Source: Opitutaceae bacterium (GTDB taxonomy: Bacteria > Verrucomicrobiota > Verrucomicrobiia > Opitutales > Opitutaceae). Taken from it: a DNA stretch of 53,004 bases. Location: assembly GCA_014879845.1 (NCBI GenBank), contig JACSRI010000069.1, forward strand, positions 1 to 53,004, given 5' to 3'. Below are positions 8,761 through 16,982 of the stretch, piece after piece; position 1 is the first letter of the stretch; each line of letters opens with the position of its first letter. Both the position numbers and the translations under genes were made by a program. Below the pieces are notes generated by a model, which was given only the letters and a program-made list of their open reading frames with translations, had not been told where the DNA came from and did not search any database.

Positions 8761-9213
8761 TCAGCGCTCGTCTTGGTCGCAGGCCGGGCTTTGCATGTCT
8801 CCGTGCGCCTCATCTCCGGCGGGTGGCGCGAAGTGATCGTCGACCTGCACACCCGCCTCCTGTAGGGCCTGCCGCACCGGCTGCTGAAAACGCGCCTTCA
8901 CCTCGGCGAGGTCGAAGACGACATCGCCCTCCGGCACGTCGAGCGCGTAGCCGATCACGTCGGCTAGATCGATGATGTCCTCGTCCGAGAAATGCTCCTC
9001 GATGACGGACTGGTGGCCGAGCAGCGCCGTGAGCGTGGGCCACGGGCGGCCGGCATCGTCGTCGGCGCGCTTCAGGCTCACGGGCCCGCGCAAACGGCCG
9101 CGTGCGATGCGCGCCGCGAAATCGCCGAGGCGCTCGTGCGCGAAGGCGAGATTGGCGAGGTGCGCCTGGCGGAGCAGGACCTCGCGCTGTTGTAGAAGTT
9201 TCGAGAGTCTCAT
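8761..9213 (-). CDS. Unknown 150-residue protein, paralogue A of a tandem pair
   Basis: I do not recognise this family. The protein is soluble-looking and acidic at its C-terminus, with no signal peptide or membrane helix. It is clearly homologous to the product of 9799-10254: by eye about 85 of the first ~127 positions are identical. The best-conserved stretches are 'LLRQAHLANLAFA', 'RLGDF', 'LRGPV-LKRAD', 'GHQSVI-EHF-DEDIIDLADV-GYALD' and 'ALxEAGxxVD'; the tails after residue ~127 diverge but both stay Asp/Glu-rich. The His-rich and acidic core could bind a metal or a nucleic acid, but this is speculation. The start at 9213 is supported by a GGAG at a good distance and by the shared leader. 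The frame extends upstream to 9432 but has no homology there. Confidence 0.8.
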   Translation of the reverse strand: MRLSKLLQQREVLLRQAHLANLAFAHERLGDFAARIARGRLRGPVSLKRADDDAGRPWPTLTALLGHQSVIEEHFSDEDIIDLADVIGYALDVPEGDVVFDLAEVKARFQQPVRQALQEAGVQVDDHFAPPAGDEAHGDMQSPACDQDER

Positions 9214-9258
9214 GAGCGTTATCTCCGTGTGTTTGCCGACGTTACGTTGAACCACTCC
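9214..9258 (-). promoter_or_regulatory. Leader of paralogue A, shared with paralogue B
   Basis: Read on the minus strand, the ~45 bases before the start codon contain 'GGAGTGGTTCAACG', 'TCGG', 'ACACGGAG' and 'AACGCTC' directly before ATG. The same blocks in the same order precede paralogue B at 10255-10293, with a 5-base insertion (a repeated AACGT) and a few changes here. GGAG acts as the probable ribosome-binding site. The conservation may reflect a recent duplication or a functional leader. Confidence 0.6.
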
Positions 9259-9798
9259 TGATGCCTTGTTTTCTCGTGCGCGCGGACCGGGTCGCCCCGC
9301 TCCGCGCCGCGAATCCCGGCGCGCCGCCCCGGAGCCATGGCTCCGCCCGACGCGGTGATCCGCGAAAAATCCACAATCAAAGATCAATCGGTAGCCTGAC
9401 GGACTGCCTGTCTTTGCTTCGATCCCTGGCAACGAACCTGAATCGACTGCTGCCTGTCCTGACCTCGAACCCTGTCAAAGTCACTGACGCTGCAAGTCCA
9501 CTGTCTCGCTGTCGTACCGGGCGCGCGATTTCTCAATCACGGTCCCGATGATGTGATCGGACGCCATCACCACGGACTTGAATCCCGCGGCGCGCAAGGA
9601 CGAATTTTTGATGCAGCAGAACCATCAATGAACAAAGATGGACACGGCCGTCACACACGCCCATGCGGCCGTCGTCTCCACCCTGCGAATCGGTGCCTGG
9701 TCACCACGCGTGGCAAAGCTCGGCACCTTCACTCGGGCATCCGTGTCTATCCATCCCTCCCTGCGGGATCCGTGGTTACTCGACGGCATTGATCCGGA
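9259..9798. other. Gap of about 540 bp between the two paralogues
   Basis: The stretch is less GC-rich than its surroundings and I find no convincing gene. It holds a perfect 16-bp palindrome, CGGAGCCATGGCTCCG at 9330-9345, with no loop or T-run. Short frames here lack a ribosome-binding site and coding composition. The promoter of paralogue A presumably lies near 9260-9330. Confidence 0.5.
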
Positions 9799-10254
9799 CT
9801 AGAGTTCGTCGTCGTCGCAGGTCGAGCTGTGGAGATTTCCGTGGTGCCCCTCGCCCGGGGACGGCGGCAGAGAGCGCTCGTCGACGCCGATGCCGGCCTC
9901 CTCCAGCGCGAGCCGCACCGGCCGACGGAAGAGTGTCTCGAGCTCGGACAGGTCGAAGACGATCTCCGGCTCGATCGCGTCGAGGGCATACCCGACGACG
10001 TCGGCCAGATCGATGATGTCCTCGTCGGTGAAATGCTCGTCGATGACCGACTGGTGTCCGTAGAGCGGAATGAGCACCGGCCAGTCGCGGCCGTGCTCGG
10101 GGTCGGCCCGCTTGAGGAGGACCGGGCCCCGCAGGCCGGCGCGCGCGATGCGCACGACGAAATCCCCGAGGCGATCGTAGGCAAAGGCGAGGTTGGCGAG
10201 GTGGGCCTGCCGGAGCAGGGCCTGCCGCTGGGCCAGGAGAGCTGTGAGTTTCAT
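9799..10254 (-). CDS. Unknown 151-residue protein, paralogue B of a tandem pair
   Basis: Homologue of the product of 8761-9213, co-oriented and 585 bp upstream of it. It shares the core 'LLRQAHLANLAFAYDRLGDF', 'LRGPVLLKRAD', 'GHQSVIDEHFTDEDIIDLAD' and 'GYALD'. The predicted secondary structure is mostly helical. The C-terminus (130-151) is His-, Ser- and Asp-rich and ends 'CDDDEL'. There is no signal peptide. The ATG at 10254 has a GGAGG 7-8 bases upstream within the leader common to both copies. Two diverged copies with intact frames and conserved leaders argue that this is a real, functioning family; I cannot assign a function. Confidence 0.82.
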   Translation of the reverse strand: MKLTALLAQRQALLRQAHLANLAFAYDRLGDFVVRIARAGLRGPVLLKRADPEHGRDWPVLIPLYGHQSVIDEHFTDEDIIDLADVVGYALDAIEPEIVFDLSELETLFRRPVRLALEEAGIGVDERSLPPSPGEGHHGNLHSSTCDDDEL

Positions 10255-10293
10255 GAGCGTTCCTCCGTGTTGTTACCGACGTTGAACCACTCC
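10255..10293 (-). promoter_or_regulatory. Leader of paralogue B, shared with paralogue A
   Basis: Carries the same block order as 9214-9258: 'GGAGTGGTTCAACG', 'TCGG', 'ACACGGAGG', 'AACGCTC', ATG. The similarity stops just beyond the GGAGTGG block, so the conserved unit is the 5' untranslated region plus the coding sequence rather than a long upstream promoter region. Confidence 0.6.
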
Positions 10294-10546
10294 CGATACC
10301 TGAGACGCACGAACACCGGCGTTTCTTGGCCCGTGTCGCTGCCTCCCGACTCGATCGCGAACCCTTCTCTGAGCTACTGATCGACGGACTCTCACCTGTA
10401 CTTGAACCGCAAATGGGCGCGGACGCAAACGCCCGCCCCACGGATCGCCCGGCTGCAGCGAGCATGCGCTTCGCGGCTCCAAACCGCCCGCTCGTCCCAG
10501 GGCGGCTGCGCCGCCCGGGAAAAGCGCCAGGGTGTGGCGTGTCATC

Positions 10547-10804
10547 ATGAACACAGCACCCACCGGACAATTCGCTTCGCCGCAGGCGGCCCAGGCCGCG
10601 CTGTCGGACGAGGCCCTCTGCGCGCGGATCGCCGCGATGCGCACGCAGATGCTCACGGTCTGTGCATGGACGCACCGGATCAAATACGAGGGCGAATGGA
10701 TGCCGCCCGACCTCTTCCTGCATCGTTGTCTCCAGATTCCCATCACGCACGGCATCGCGCCGGACGTGGTCGACCTGGTGCTGGGCGACATCCCGGCCGC
10801 GTAG
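10547..10804 (+). CDS. Unknown small protein (85 aa)
   Basis: I do not recognise it. The protein starts 'NTAPTGQFASPQAAQAALSD' and has a helical middle, 'ALCARIAAMRTQMLTVCAWTHRI', and 'YEGEWMPPDLFLHRCLQIPITHG' near 50-72; three Cys and three His are present. There is no signal peptide or membrane segment. The ATG at 10547 is preferred over an in-frame GTG at 10532. It diverges from paralogue B (292 bp apart) and ends before a strong hairpin. A 7-bp-stem hairpin (GGGCGGC/GCCGCCC, 10500-10516) lies about 30 bp before the start. Codon use is like that of neighbouring genes, which supports it being real. Confidence 0.6.
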   Translation: MNTAPTGQFASPQAAQAALSDEALCARIAAMRTQMLTVCAWTHRIKYEGEWMPPDLFLHRCLQIPITHGIAPDVVDLVLGDIPAA

Positions 10805-10812
10805 AAAACACG

Positions 10813-10846
10813 GCGGCCGGGCCCGCACCCTGGCAGGCCCGGCCGC
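10813..10846 (-). terminator. Intrinsic terminator between convergent genes
   Basis: A perfect 11-bp GC stem (arms 10813-10823 and 10836-10846, 12-nt loop). On the minus strand it is followed within 3 bases by TTTT, so it best serves the Ig-protein gene ending at 10866; it may also stop the plus-strand 85-aa gene. Confidence 0.7.
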
Positions 10847-10865
10847 GGAATCGCGCGGCGCAGGT

Positions 10866-12365
10866 TCAGCGCACCTCGTAGACCTCGACGAGGGCGATGC
10901 CGACCTCGCGATTCACGCCACTCACCACGGCCGTGTAGGCACCGGGCGGCAGCGTGGCGATGACCGCGGAGTCGCGCAGGCCGGGCGGGAGACGGAACGC
11001 ACCGACCAGCTCTCCCGTCTCCACGACGTCCTCGTCGTCGCCCCACACCTCATTGGTGATGAAGGCATCGCGATCGCCCGCGCGATAGATGGCGATGCGC
11101 GTGCGCGCGAGGGCGCGCGGCAGGCCGAACTTCAGTGAGAGCGTCGGGCCGATACCGCGGATCAGGACGGTGTTGGACGTGGTGCCGCTGATGACGAAAC
11201 CGGCGGCGAGGACCTTCTCGTCTGCGCCGACCCAGGCGCGGGCCGACAGGTTGACCAGCTCGGTCGTCGGCGCCTCGAGGTCGGCGTCGTAGACCTCGGC
11301 GAGCGCCACACCACTCCCGTCGTCCTCACCGGTGACCCAGGCCGTGTAGAGGCCGGCCTCGAGCGTGGTGGCGAGCGCCGCGTCGGCGGAGTCGATCGGC
11401 AGCTGGAAGGCCCCGACATCGGTGAACGCCTGCACCAGCTCCGGCGTGCCGCCCCAGTCGAGGTTTTCCTCGAGCTTGTGGCCGAAGCGGTGGTTGAGCG
11501 TGAGCGTCGGATCCGGGAGGCTGTTGGCCACGCCGAACTTCGTGCCCAGCGTGGGGCCGATGCCGCGGAGCAACACGCGCTTGGCGCCGTCGCCCCCGAT
11601 GACCAGACCGACGATCATGCGCTCGGCGCCCGTCCCGACCACGCCGCGGGCGGAGAGGTTCACCAGCCGGGCGTCGGTGTGTATGCGCAATGTGGCGACA
11701 TAGCGGGCCAGCAGGCCGGAGGCATCGCTGACCTCGACGCTGTACGTGCCCGCAGCCGTGGTGCCGGCATTGGCGATGGCGAGCGACGACTGCGTGCCGA
11801 CCGGGCGCGCGCGCCCGTGGAAACGCCACACATACGTGAGCGCGTCGGCGCCGCCGGTGACCGCAAACGTCACGTCGCCGCCGTTGTCGACGAGTTGGCT
11901 GGCCGGACCGGTCACGCCGACGAGCGAGTCGGAGGCGACGGAGAGCGTCGCAGGGAGCGACCGCACCCAGCCCGGGCCCCAGCGCACCACGACCGAATAC
12001 ATGCCGGCGTGGCGGAAAGCCACGTCCTCGAGCACCAGCGTGGCGTCCGTCGCACCATCGATCGGATGGCCGTTGAAGAGCCACTGGTAGAGAATGGGTT
12101 CGGGCTGGACGAACTGGATATCGGGATCCGGCACCGCGACCACGGTGAAGGTCACATCACTTCCGGGAGCGACGATCTGGGAGTCGGGTTGATCGGTGAT
12201 GACCGGCGGCGTGCCCTTGGCATCGCGCTCGCCGTGTCCACCCCACCACCAGCGCGAGCCGGCGGCAAATGACGCGGGATCAGCCGAGACGATGGGCACG
12301 ACAAGGGAACACGCGAGGCTCAGCGCGGCCCCCAGGAGGAATGATCGGGCAAGGGAGGTCTTCAT
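10866..12365 (-). CDS. Secreted Ig-like domain protein with two C-terminal ~130-residue repeats
   Basis: The protein has 499 residues with a signal peptide (hydrophobic 9-26, likely cut near 'VSA-DP'). Two Ig-like domains follow: about 52-145 ('PPVITDQPDSQIVAPGSDVTF', 'YQWLFNGHPI', 'AGMYSVVV') and about 148-230 ('YVWRFHGR', 'AGTYSVEV'). Then come two tandem repeats, about 233-368 and 371-499. Each begins 'LVNLSARxxVG', continues 'VLxRGIGPTLxxKFG', has 'VGAFxLP' in the middle and ends 'GxALxEVY'. This repeat type is common in secreted proteins of Verrucomicrobiota, but I know of no established role. It is probably a surface or extracellular binding or structural protein. The start at 12365 gives the signal peptide; the longer frame to 12638 does not. 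A terminator hairpin follows the stop. Confidence 0.82.
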   Translation of the reverse strand: MKTSLARSFLLGAALSLACSLVVPIVSADPASFAAGSRWWWGGHGERDAKGTPPVITDQPDSQIVAPGSDVTFTVVAVPDPDIQFVQPEPILYQWLFNGHPIDGATDATLVLEDVAFRHAGMYSVVVRWGPGWVRSLPATLSVASDSLVGVTGPASQLVDNGGDVTFAVTGGADALTYVWRFHGRARPVGTQSSLAIANAGTTAAGTYSVEVSDASGLLARYVATLRIHTDARLVNLSARGVVGTGAERMIVGLVIGGDGAKRVLLRGIGPTLGTKFGVANSLPDPTLTLNHRFGHKLEENLDWGGTPELVQAFTDVGAFQLPIDSADAALATTLEAGLYTAWVTGEDDGSGVALAEVYDADLEAPTTELVNLSARAWVGADEKVLAAGFVISGTTSNTVLIRGIGPTLSLKFGLPRALARTRIAIYRAGDRDAFITNEVWGDDEDVVETGELVGAFRLPPGLRDSAVIATLPPGAYTAVVSGVNREVGIALVEVYEVR

Positions 12366-12576
12366 GACAACAAGCAGGTTCCTCGAAGATGCATCTGCGG
12401 AACGCCGGTTACGATAAGGCCCGGACCGGCCCACGGCAATCGCCGCGACACCCCACGGGGGGCCGTGGCGCCCGGCGTCGATGACGCTGGGCCGGTCGGC
12501 CCGGGTCGGGCGGGCCATGGTGTTTCCTCCGCTGATCCCGTAGGATGGACGCAACAACAACAAACAGACCACATCC

Positions 12577-12888
12577 ATGAGCACCCCCACCCGCTCCATC
12601 TTCTCGGCCTCCATCGGACCCGCCCTCACGCTGTCCACGGCCGTCAGTGCCTACGTCAACGGCCCCCTCGCCGCCATGACGACCGTCGCGTTCGGCCTCA
12701 CGGTTGTCTGGGGCATCGTCGAGATTGCCCTGCTTTCCTACACACCGATCGCCTCGATCGACCTTGACGGTCCGTCCGCGCTCGAGTCCGAGGCCAGTCA
12801 CGATTCCGCCCGTCTCACGGACACGGCGTCCGACAAGATCGTCCCGTTTTCCGACCCGAACCCGGAGCACGCCCGGCGTGCGGCCTGA
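12577..12888 (+). CDS. Small single-pass membrane protein of unknown function (103 aa)
   Basis: I do not recognise it. Residues about 33-54 ('AMTTVAFGLTVVWGIVEIALLSY') form one clear transmembrane helix, and the weakly hydrophobic N-terminus may associate with the membrane. The C-terminal half (55-103) is hydrophilic and rich in Asp, Ser and Glu. The gene diverges from the Ig-protein gene (211 bp apart), has no obvious Shine-Dalgarno sequence (the leader is A/C-rich), and ends in front of a hairpin shared with the convergent GH2 gene. Confidence 0.6.
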   Translation: MSTPTRSIFSASIGPALTLSTAVSAYVNGPLAAMTTVAFGLTVVWGIVEIALLSYTPIASIDLDGPSALESEASHDSARLTDTASDKIVPFSDPNPEHARRAA

Positions 12889-12912
12889 ACCGAATCCCAC
12901 CTAGGAACAAGA

Positions 12913-12943
12913 CGGCCGGCGGCACCGCGAGGTCCGCCGGCCG
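12913..12943. terminator. Bidirectional hairpin between convergent genes
   Basis: Arms CGGCCGGCGG (12913-12922) and CCGCCGGCCG (12934-12943) form a perfect 10-bp stem with an 11-nt loop. No T-run follows on either strand, so it may rely on stem strength. It sits between the stops of the small membrane-protein gene and the GH2 gene. Confidence 0.55.
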
Positions 12944-12965
12944 ATGATTGTACCGGGTGCGCGCC

Positions 12966-15755
12966 TCAGCGCCCGGCCTCGCGCGCCTGAACGACCGCGC
13001 GCGCGGGAGCGAGTCCCTCGGCCGTCGCCGAAAGCACGATCTCGCCCGGGCCACCCGTCGACTGGACGATGACCTGGGCCAGGCCATTGAAGACCGACCG
13101 CGACCAGGGCGGCGGCGGCGTGCTGAGCCGCCATGCGGCCGGGTGTACCTGACGGATAGCCTCGCGCGCGGACCACTCGGCGAAACGCGCGGCCTCGACG
13201 CGCAGGACATTCCCGGTTGACTGCAACGCCAGGTCCGCCAGCGCGACCTCGGCCCGCGCCTGCGCGGGCGTGGCGTCGCGCATGAGCACGCGGCCGTTGA
13301 GCGTGACGGTCTGCCTCGGCCCGAGTGCATTGAGCAGCAGCGTGGCCGAGCCTCCCGACGGGACGGCCGGCGCATCAAACGTCGCCTCGAATACGATCGG
13401 CCCCTCCGTCACGGCGGCCTCCGGCGGCGCCCACGTCCCGAGCGGCACGGACGCGACCGTCGCGACGAAGACATCGGGTTCGTGGCTGGATGGGTCGCCG
13501 TTGCCCACGCCCATGATCCGGCCAGGACCGCTGATAGCGAAGGTCACGCGCGCGTTGGCGGTCGGCACGATGCGACCGACCGCATCACGCACGTCGACCG
13601 TGACCACGGCGATGTCGCGGCCGTCCGCCGTCAGCGTCGCGCGATCCGGCGTGAGCGCCACGGCGGCCGCCGCATCAGTCGTCTCCACGCGCGCCACCGC
13701 GATCTCGCGGCCGCCGCGGTACCCGCGGGCCACGAGCGCGCCCGGCGCGTAACGCACCGGCCACGCAAGGTGGCCGTTCACCGGCATGCGCTGTCGGCCG
13801 AGCGAGATGTCGTTGAGGAAGAGTTCGACTTCCTCGCAATTGCTGTGCGCGCGCACCTCGATCGCCTCGCCCTCCCGCCCCGGCCAATTCCAGTGCGGGA
13901 AGAGATGAAGCACCGTCTCGTCGCTCCACCAGCTCTTCAGGTAGTAGAAACCGTCCTTCGGAAAACCGCAGGTATCGAGGATGCCGAACTGCGAGCTGAT
14001 CGCCGGCCAGCCGAACGGCACCGGCTCGCCGCGGTAGTCAAAACCCGTCCAGTAGACCACGCCGGCCGCCCACGGGCGCGCGGCATAGAACTGCCAGCCG
14101 AGCTCGGCATTGCCTCCCGAGGAACCGTCGGCCACAGGCGCGAGATGGCAGCGCGCTCGGTCGTCGACATACACGCCGCGCGTGCCCTGCGTCGTGGTCT
14201 CCTCGGTTCCGACGATGATCTGTTGCGGGAAAAGCCGGTGCTGTTCGTCCACGCGCGCCTGCTTGATGTAGTTCACGCCGGCGACATCGACAGTCGTCGA
14301 GGTGCCACCCCAACCACCGGAGATCGCGACGGTCGTGCGGCGGGTCGGGTCGAGGCGCCGCGCGAAGTCCTGCATCGTGGTGGTGATGCGCGCGCCCTTG
14401 ATGTTGCCCTCGATGGCCCACTCCTCGTTCCCGAGCGACCAGAGGATCACGCTCGGGTGATTGCGGTCGCGCCGGATCATCTGCTCGAGCGGGCGGAGGT
14501 GAAACTCATTGATGCCCTGCAGGCGGGTCTCGTCGATGACGAGCATGCCGAGCCGGTCGCAGGCGTCGAGCAGCTCGGGTGTGGGCGGATGATGCGAGGT
14601 GCGGTAGGTGTTCGAGCCCATCGCCTGAAGTGCGCGGATGCGCCACTCCTGCATCGCATCGGGCAGGGCGACACCAATGCCGGCGTGGTCCTGGTGGTTG
14701 TTCGTGCCCTTGATCGTCACGCGCTCGCCGTTGAGAAAGAAGCCGCGGTCGGGGTCGAAATGGATCGTGCGGATGCCGAACGGCGTCGTGTATCGGTCGA
14801 CTGGATGCCCGTCGCGCAGGACGGTCGTCTCAAGGCGGTACATGTGCGGCGCCACGAGCGACCAGAGCTGCGGGGCCCGCACCGCGAGGACCTCCTCGCG
14901 CACCGAACGGGCGCCGGCGGCAAGCGCCGCCGGCGCCGGGTTGCCCGTGCGCGCGACAGACAGGCCGGCGGGATCAAAGATTTCGTGCACCAGGGCCACA
15001 TCGGCGGGTGCGCGGCCCTCGTTGGCCACCGTGGTTTCGATGGTGAGCCGGGCCGAACCCTCGACGAGGTCCGTGCGCACCCAGGTGCCGAACTGCGCGA
15101 CGTGCACGGGATCCGTCTTGAGCAGCCAGACGTGGCGGTAGATGCCCGCGCCCTCATAGTACCAGCCCTCCTCCATCGAGGCGTCGACGCGCACGGCGAC
15201 GACGTTGTCCCCGCCGTAGTTGAGATAGTCCGACACGTCGTAGCTGGCTGCGGCGTAACCGCCGGGCTCCTCGCCGACGAAGAAGCCGTTCACGAAGACC
15301 CGGGCCGCCCGGTAGATGCCGTCGAACTCGATGCGGATCCGACGGCCGAGATCGCTCTCCGGAATCGCGAAATGCCGGCGATACCAGCCCACGCTCGTCT
15401 CGGGAAAGCGCGGCCCCACGGCCTTGTAGCCGTGGCTGTGACTGCCGCGCGCATCGAACGGCACCTCCACCGCCCAGTCGTGCGGCACGTCGACCTGACG
15501 CCAGCCGCGGTCGTCGAACGCCGCGGACGCCGCGCCGTCGCCGTATCCGGTTTTTGCCAGATACGAGAAGAAGCCGGTCGCATGGCCAAAATCGCGCGCC
15601 GGATCGGACGCATGACCGAGCGCGAAACGCCAGCCAGCGTCGAATGGGATGCGCTCACGGCCAGCCGGCTCGGACGCGCTGACACGAAGGACGCTGAGTG
15701 TCGTGGCCGACACAACCAGCGCGCAGATCAGACCAAAGCGAAGAAGGCGGGGCAT
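12966..15755 (-). CDS. Secreted GH2-family beta-galactosidase/beta-glucuronidase-like enzyme
   Basis: The protein has 929 residues. Signal peptide at 1-28; GH2 sugar-binding jelly-roll at about 35-210 ('FDAGWRFALG', 'VDVPHDWAVE', 'GWYRRHF'); Ig-like domain at about 215-325; TIM barrel at about 330-620. The acid/base is Glu444 in 'WSLGNEEW', and the likely nucleophile is Glu518 (or Glu519) in 'IIVGTEETTTQ'. A DUF4982-like domain follows ('REGEAIEVRAHSNCEEVELFLND'), then an invasin-like Ig domain ('LTADGRDIAVVTVDVRDAxGR', 'NGDPSSHEPD') and a ~130-residue C-terminal beta domain. Such enzymes are exported and remove non-reducing beta-galactose or beta-glucuronic acid from plant or algal glycans; the exact sugar cannot be read. 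The ATG at 15755 starts the signal peptide. It is divergent from the Kelch gene. Confidence 0.92.
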   Translation of the reverse strand: MPRLLRFGLICALVVSATTLSVLRVSASEPAGRERIPFDAGWRFALGHASDPARDFGHATGFFSYLAKTGYGDGAASAAFDDRGWRQVDVPHDWAVEVPFDARGSHSHGYKAVGPRFPETSVGWYRRHFAIPESDLGRRIRIEFDGIYRAARVFVNGFFVGEEPGGYAAASYDVSDYLNYGGDNVVAVRVDASMEEGWYYEGAGIYRHVWLLKTDPVHVAQFGTWVRTDLVEGSARLTIETTVANEGRAPADVALVHEIFDPAGLSVARTGNPAPAALAAGARSVREEVLAVRAPQLWSLVAPHMYRLETTVLRDGHPVDRYTTPFGIRTIHFDPDRGFFLNGERVTIKGTNNHQDHAGIGVALPDAMQEWRIRALQAMGSNTYRTSHHPPTPELLDACDRLGMLVIDETRLQGINEFHLRPLEQMIRRDRNHPSVILWSLGNEEWAIEGNIKGARITTTMQDFARRLDPTRRTTVAISGGWGGTSTTVDVAGVNYIKQARVDEQHRLFPQQIIVGTEETTTQGTRGVYVDDRARCHLAPVADGSSGGNAELGWQFYAARPWAAGVVYWTGFDYRGEPVPFGWPAISSQFGILDTCGFPKDGFYYLKSWWSDETVLHLFPHWNWPGREGEAIEVRAHSNCEEVELFLNDISLGRQRMPVNGHLAWPVRYAPGALVARGYRGGREIAVARVETTDAAAAVALTPDRATLTADGRDIAVVTVDVRDAVGRIVPTANARVTFAISGPGRIMGVGNGDPSSHEPDVFVATVASVPLGTWAPPEAAVTEGPIVFEATFDAPAVPSGGSATLLLNALGPRQTVTLNGRVLMRDATPAQARAEVALADLALQSTGNVLRVEAARFAEWSAREAIRQVHPAAWRLSTPPPPWSRSVFNGLAQVIVQSTGGPGEIVLSATAEGLAPARAVVQAREAGR

Positions 15756-15880
15756 TTCCGGGAGATGATTTATCGATATACCACTGTAAAGCCAAAGTGC
15801 CGCCGGTGCGTGTCTTTTTCGGCCCGACATACTGCGTTTCGGCCTCGGCGCACCCCGCCAGATCGTCGGGAATAGACAGC

Positions 15881-16963
15881 ATGAACCTCTGCTGTTTTCA
15901 GGCCATCAGGCCCGTGCTTGCCGGACTCGCCGCAGCGCTGGTCCTCCTGGATTTGTCTGCCGCCTCCGAGAAAGATTCGAAGTCCCCTCTGATCAAGGTC
16001 GCAGAATACCGTCTGCAGCAGGCGCGGCAGGGCGCGGCCTGCGCCATCCTCGACCAGGGCATCTATGTTTTCGGGGGTGCGGCGGTCATCGACGGTTTGC
16101 TTCCAGCCCGGGAACTCGCCGTGCGGGACGGTGAGCTGCAGGTTCGTCGCTCCTTCCAGTCGGTACCCGCAGCGCGCGCGGGCATCACCGAGGTGGAGAT
16201 CCTGGATACAGTCACGGCCACGGTGAAATCGGCGCCCGGCACGCTGCTCATCCGACGCTACCACGCCGTGATCGAGCATCGAGGGAAGTTCTTCATCTTC
16301 GGCGGCCAGTGCGACGGAGCGGACGCCGCCGCCTTCGAGCGTCGGGTGGAGATCTACGATCCCGCCACCGGCGAGGTTTCGTTCGGCCCGGACATGCCCG
16401 AGCCGAGGTACGGGATGGCCGCCGTGAAACTCGGGGCTAAGGCCTATCTGATCGGCGGAACCAAGTTCAAATCCGGCTCGATCAAGGCACAGACCAATCG
16501 GACGGACGTCTTCGACCTCGAGCTCCGCACCTGGACGCAAGGTCCGCCCATGCCAACGCCGCGCGAGGCCCGGGCGGAGGTCGTCGGCGAGTTTATCCTC
16601 GTGGTGGGAGGATACCGCAGCCGCAAGGCGGTCGACGCGGTGGAGATGTTCGTGCCGGGCGAGGACAAATGGAAGACGTTGCCTCCACTGGGGCGTCCTG
16701 TCGGCGCCCATGCGCTCGTGCTTCTCGGGGATCGACTGTTTCTATTCGGGGACTATTCGGACCTGGGCTCCGTGGTCGCCTACAACTTGCGGACGCGCAA
16801 CACCGAGGATGTGCGCGCCGGCTTCGAGGGCGTGCGTTACGGTTGCGCGGCTGTAGTGGGCGAACGCATCTACGTGTTCGGCGGAAACTCGGGTGTCGGC
16901 CTCGGGACCGAGACGGACCTCATCCAGGTCTTCGCACGCAATCCCGCCTTCGCATCACCCTAG
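15881..16963 (+). CDS. Secreted Kelch-repeat beta-propeller protein
   Basis: The protein has 360 residues. The N-terminus is hydrophobic (10-27) and reads as a signal peptide cut near 'SAA-SEK'. About six Kelch blades follow, each with a hydrophobic run ending in a diglycine or similar: 'GIYVFGG', 'KFFIFGGQ', 'KAYLIGG', 'FILVVGGYRSR', 'RLFLFGDYSD' and 'RIYVFGGNSG'; a complete six-bladed propeller is likely. Kelch propellers bind proteins or glycans, and some are sialate mutarotases (NanM-like) or galactose-oxidase-like; the Cys-Tyr cofactor residues of galactose oxidase are not evident. The MOSC gene starts 19 bp after its stop, so the two may be co-transcribed. The function is open. Confidence 0.8.
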   Translation: MNLCCFQAIRPVLAGLAAALVLLDLSAASEKDSKSPLIKVAEYRLQQARQGAACAILDQGIYVFGGAAVIDGLLPARELAVRDGELQVRRSFQSVPAARAGITEVEILDTVTATVKSAPGTLLIRRYHAVIEHRGKFFIFGGQCDGADAAAFERRVEIYDPATGEVSFGPDMPEPRYGMAAVKLGAKAYLIGGTKFKSGSIKAQTNRTDVFDLELRTWTQGPPMPTPREARAEVVGEFILVVGGYRSRKAVDAVEMFVPGEDKWKTLPPLGRPVGAHALVLLGDRLFLFGDYSDLGSVVAYNLRTRNTEDVRAGFEGVRYGCAAVVGERIYVFGGNSGVGLGTETDLIQVFARNPAFASP

Positions 16964-16982
16964 CCGGATTCTGCGGTCCACC

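Noticed and set aside
9330-9345. Perfect palindrome CGGAGCCATGGCTCCG as a regulatory site or terminator
   Set aside because: It has no loop or T-run, lies well away from both start codons and occurs once; without a second copy there is no support.
9553-9792. A 79-codon open frame in the gap between the two unknown paralogues
   Set aside because: No ribosome-binding site, His/Arg-rich composition and no similarity to any neighbour.
13482-15875. A 797-codon plus-strand open frame opposite the GH2 gene
   Set aside because: Arg/His/Ala-rich shadow frame; the minus strand has the GH2 catalytic motifs.
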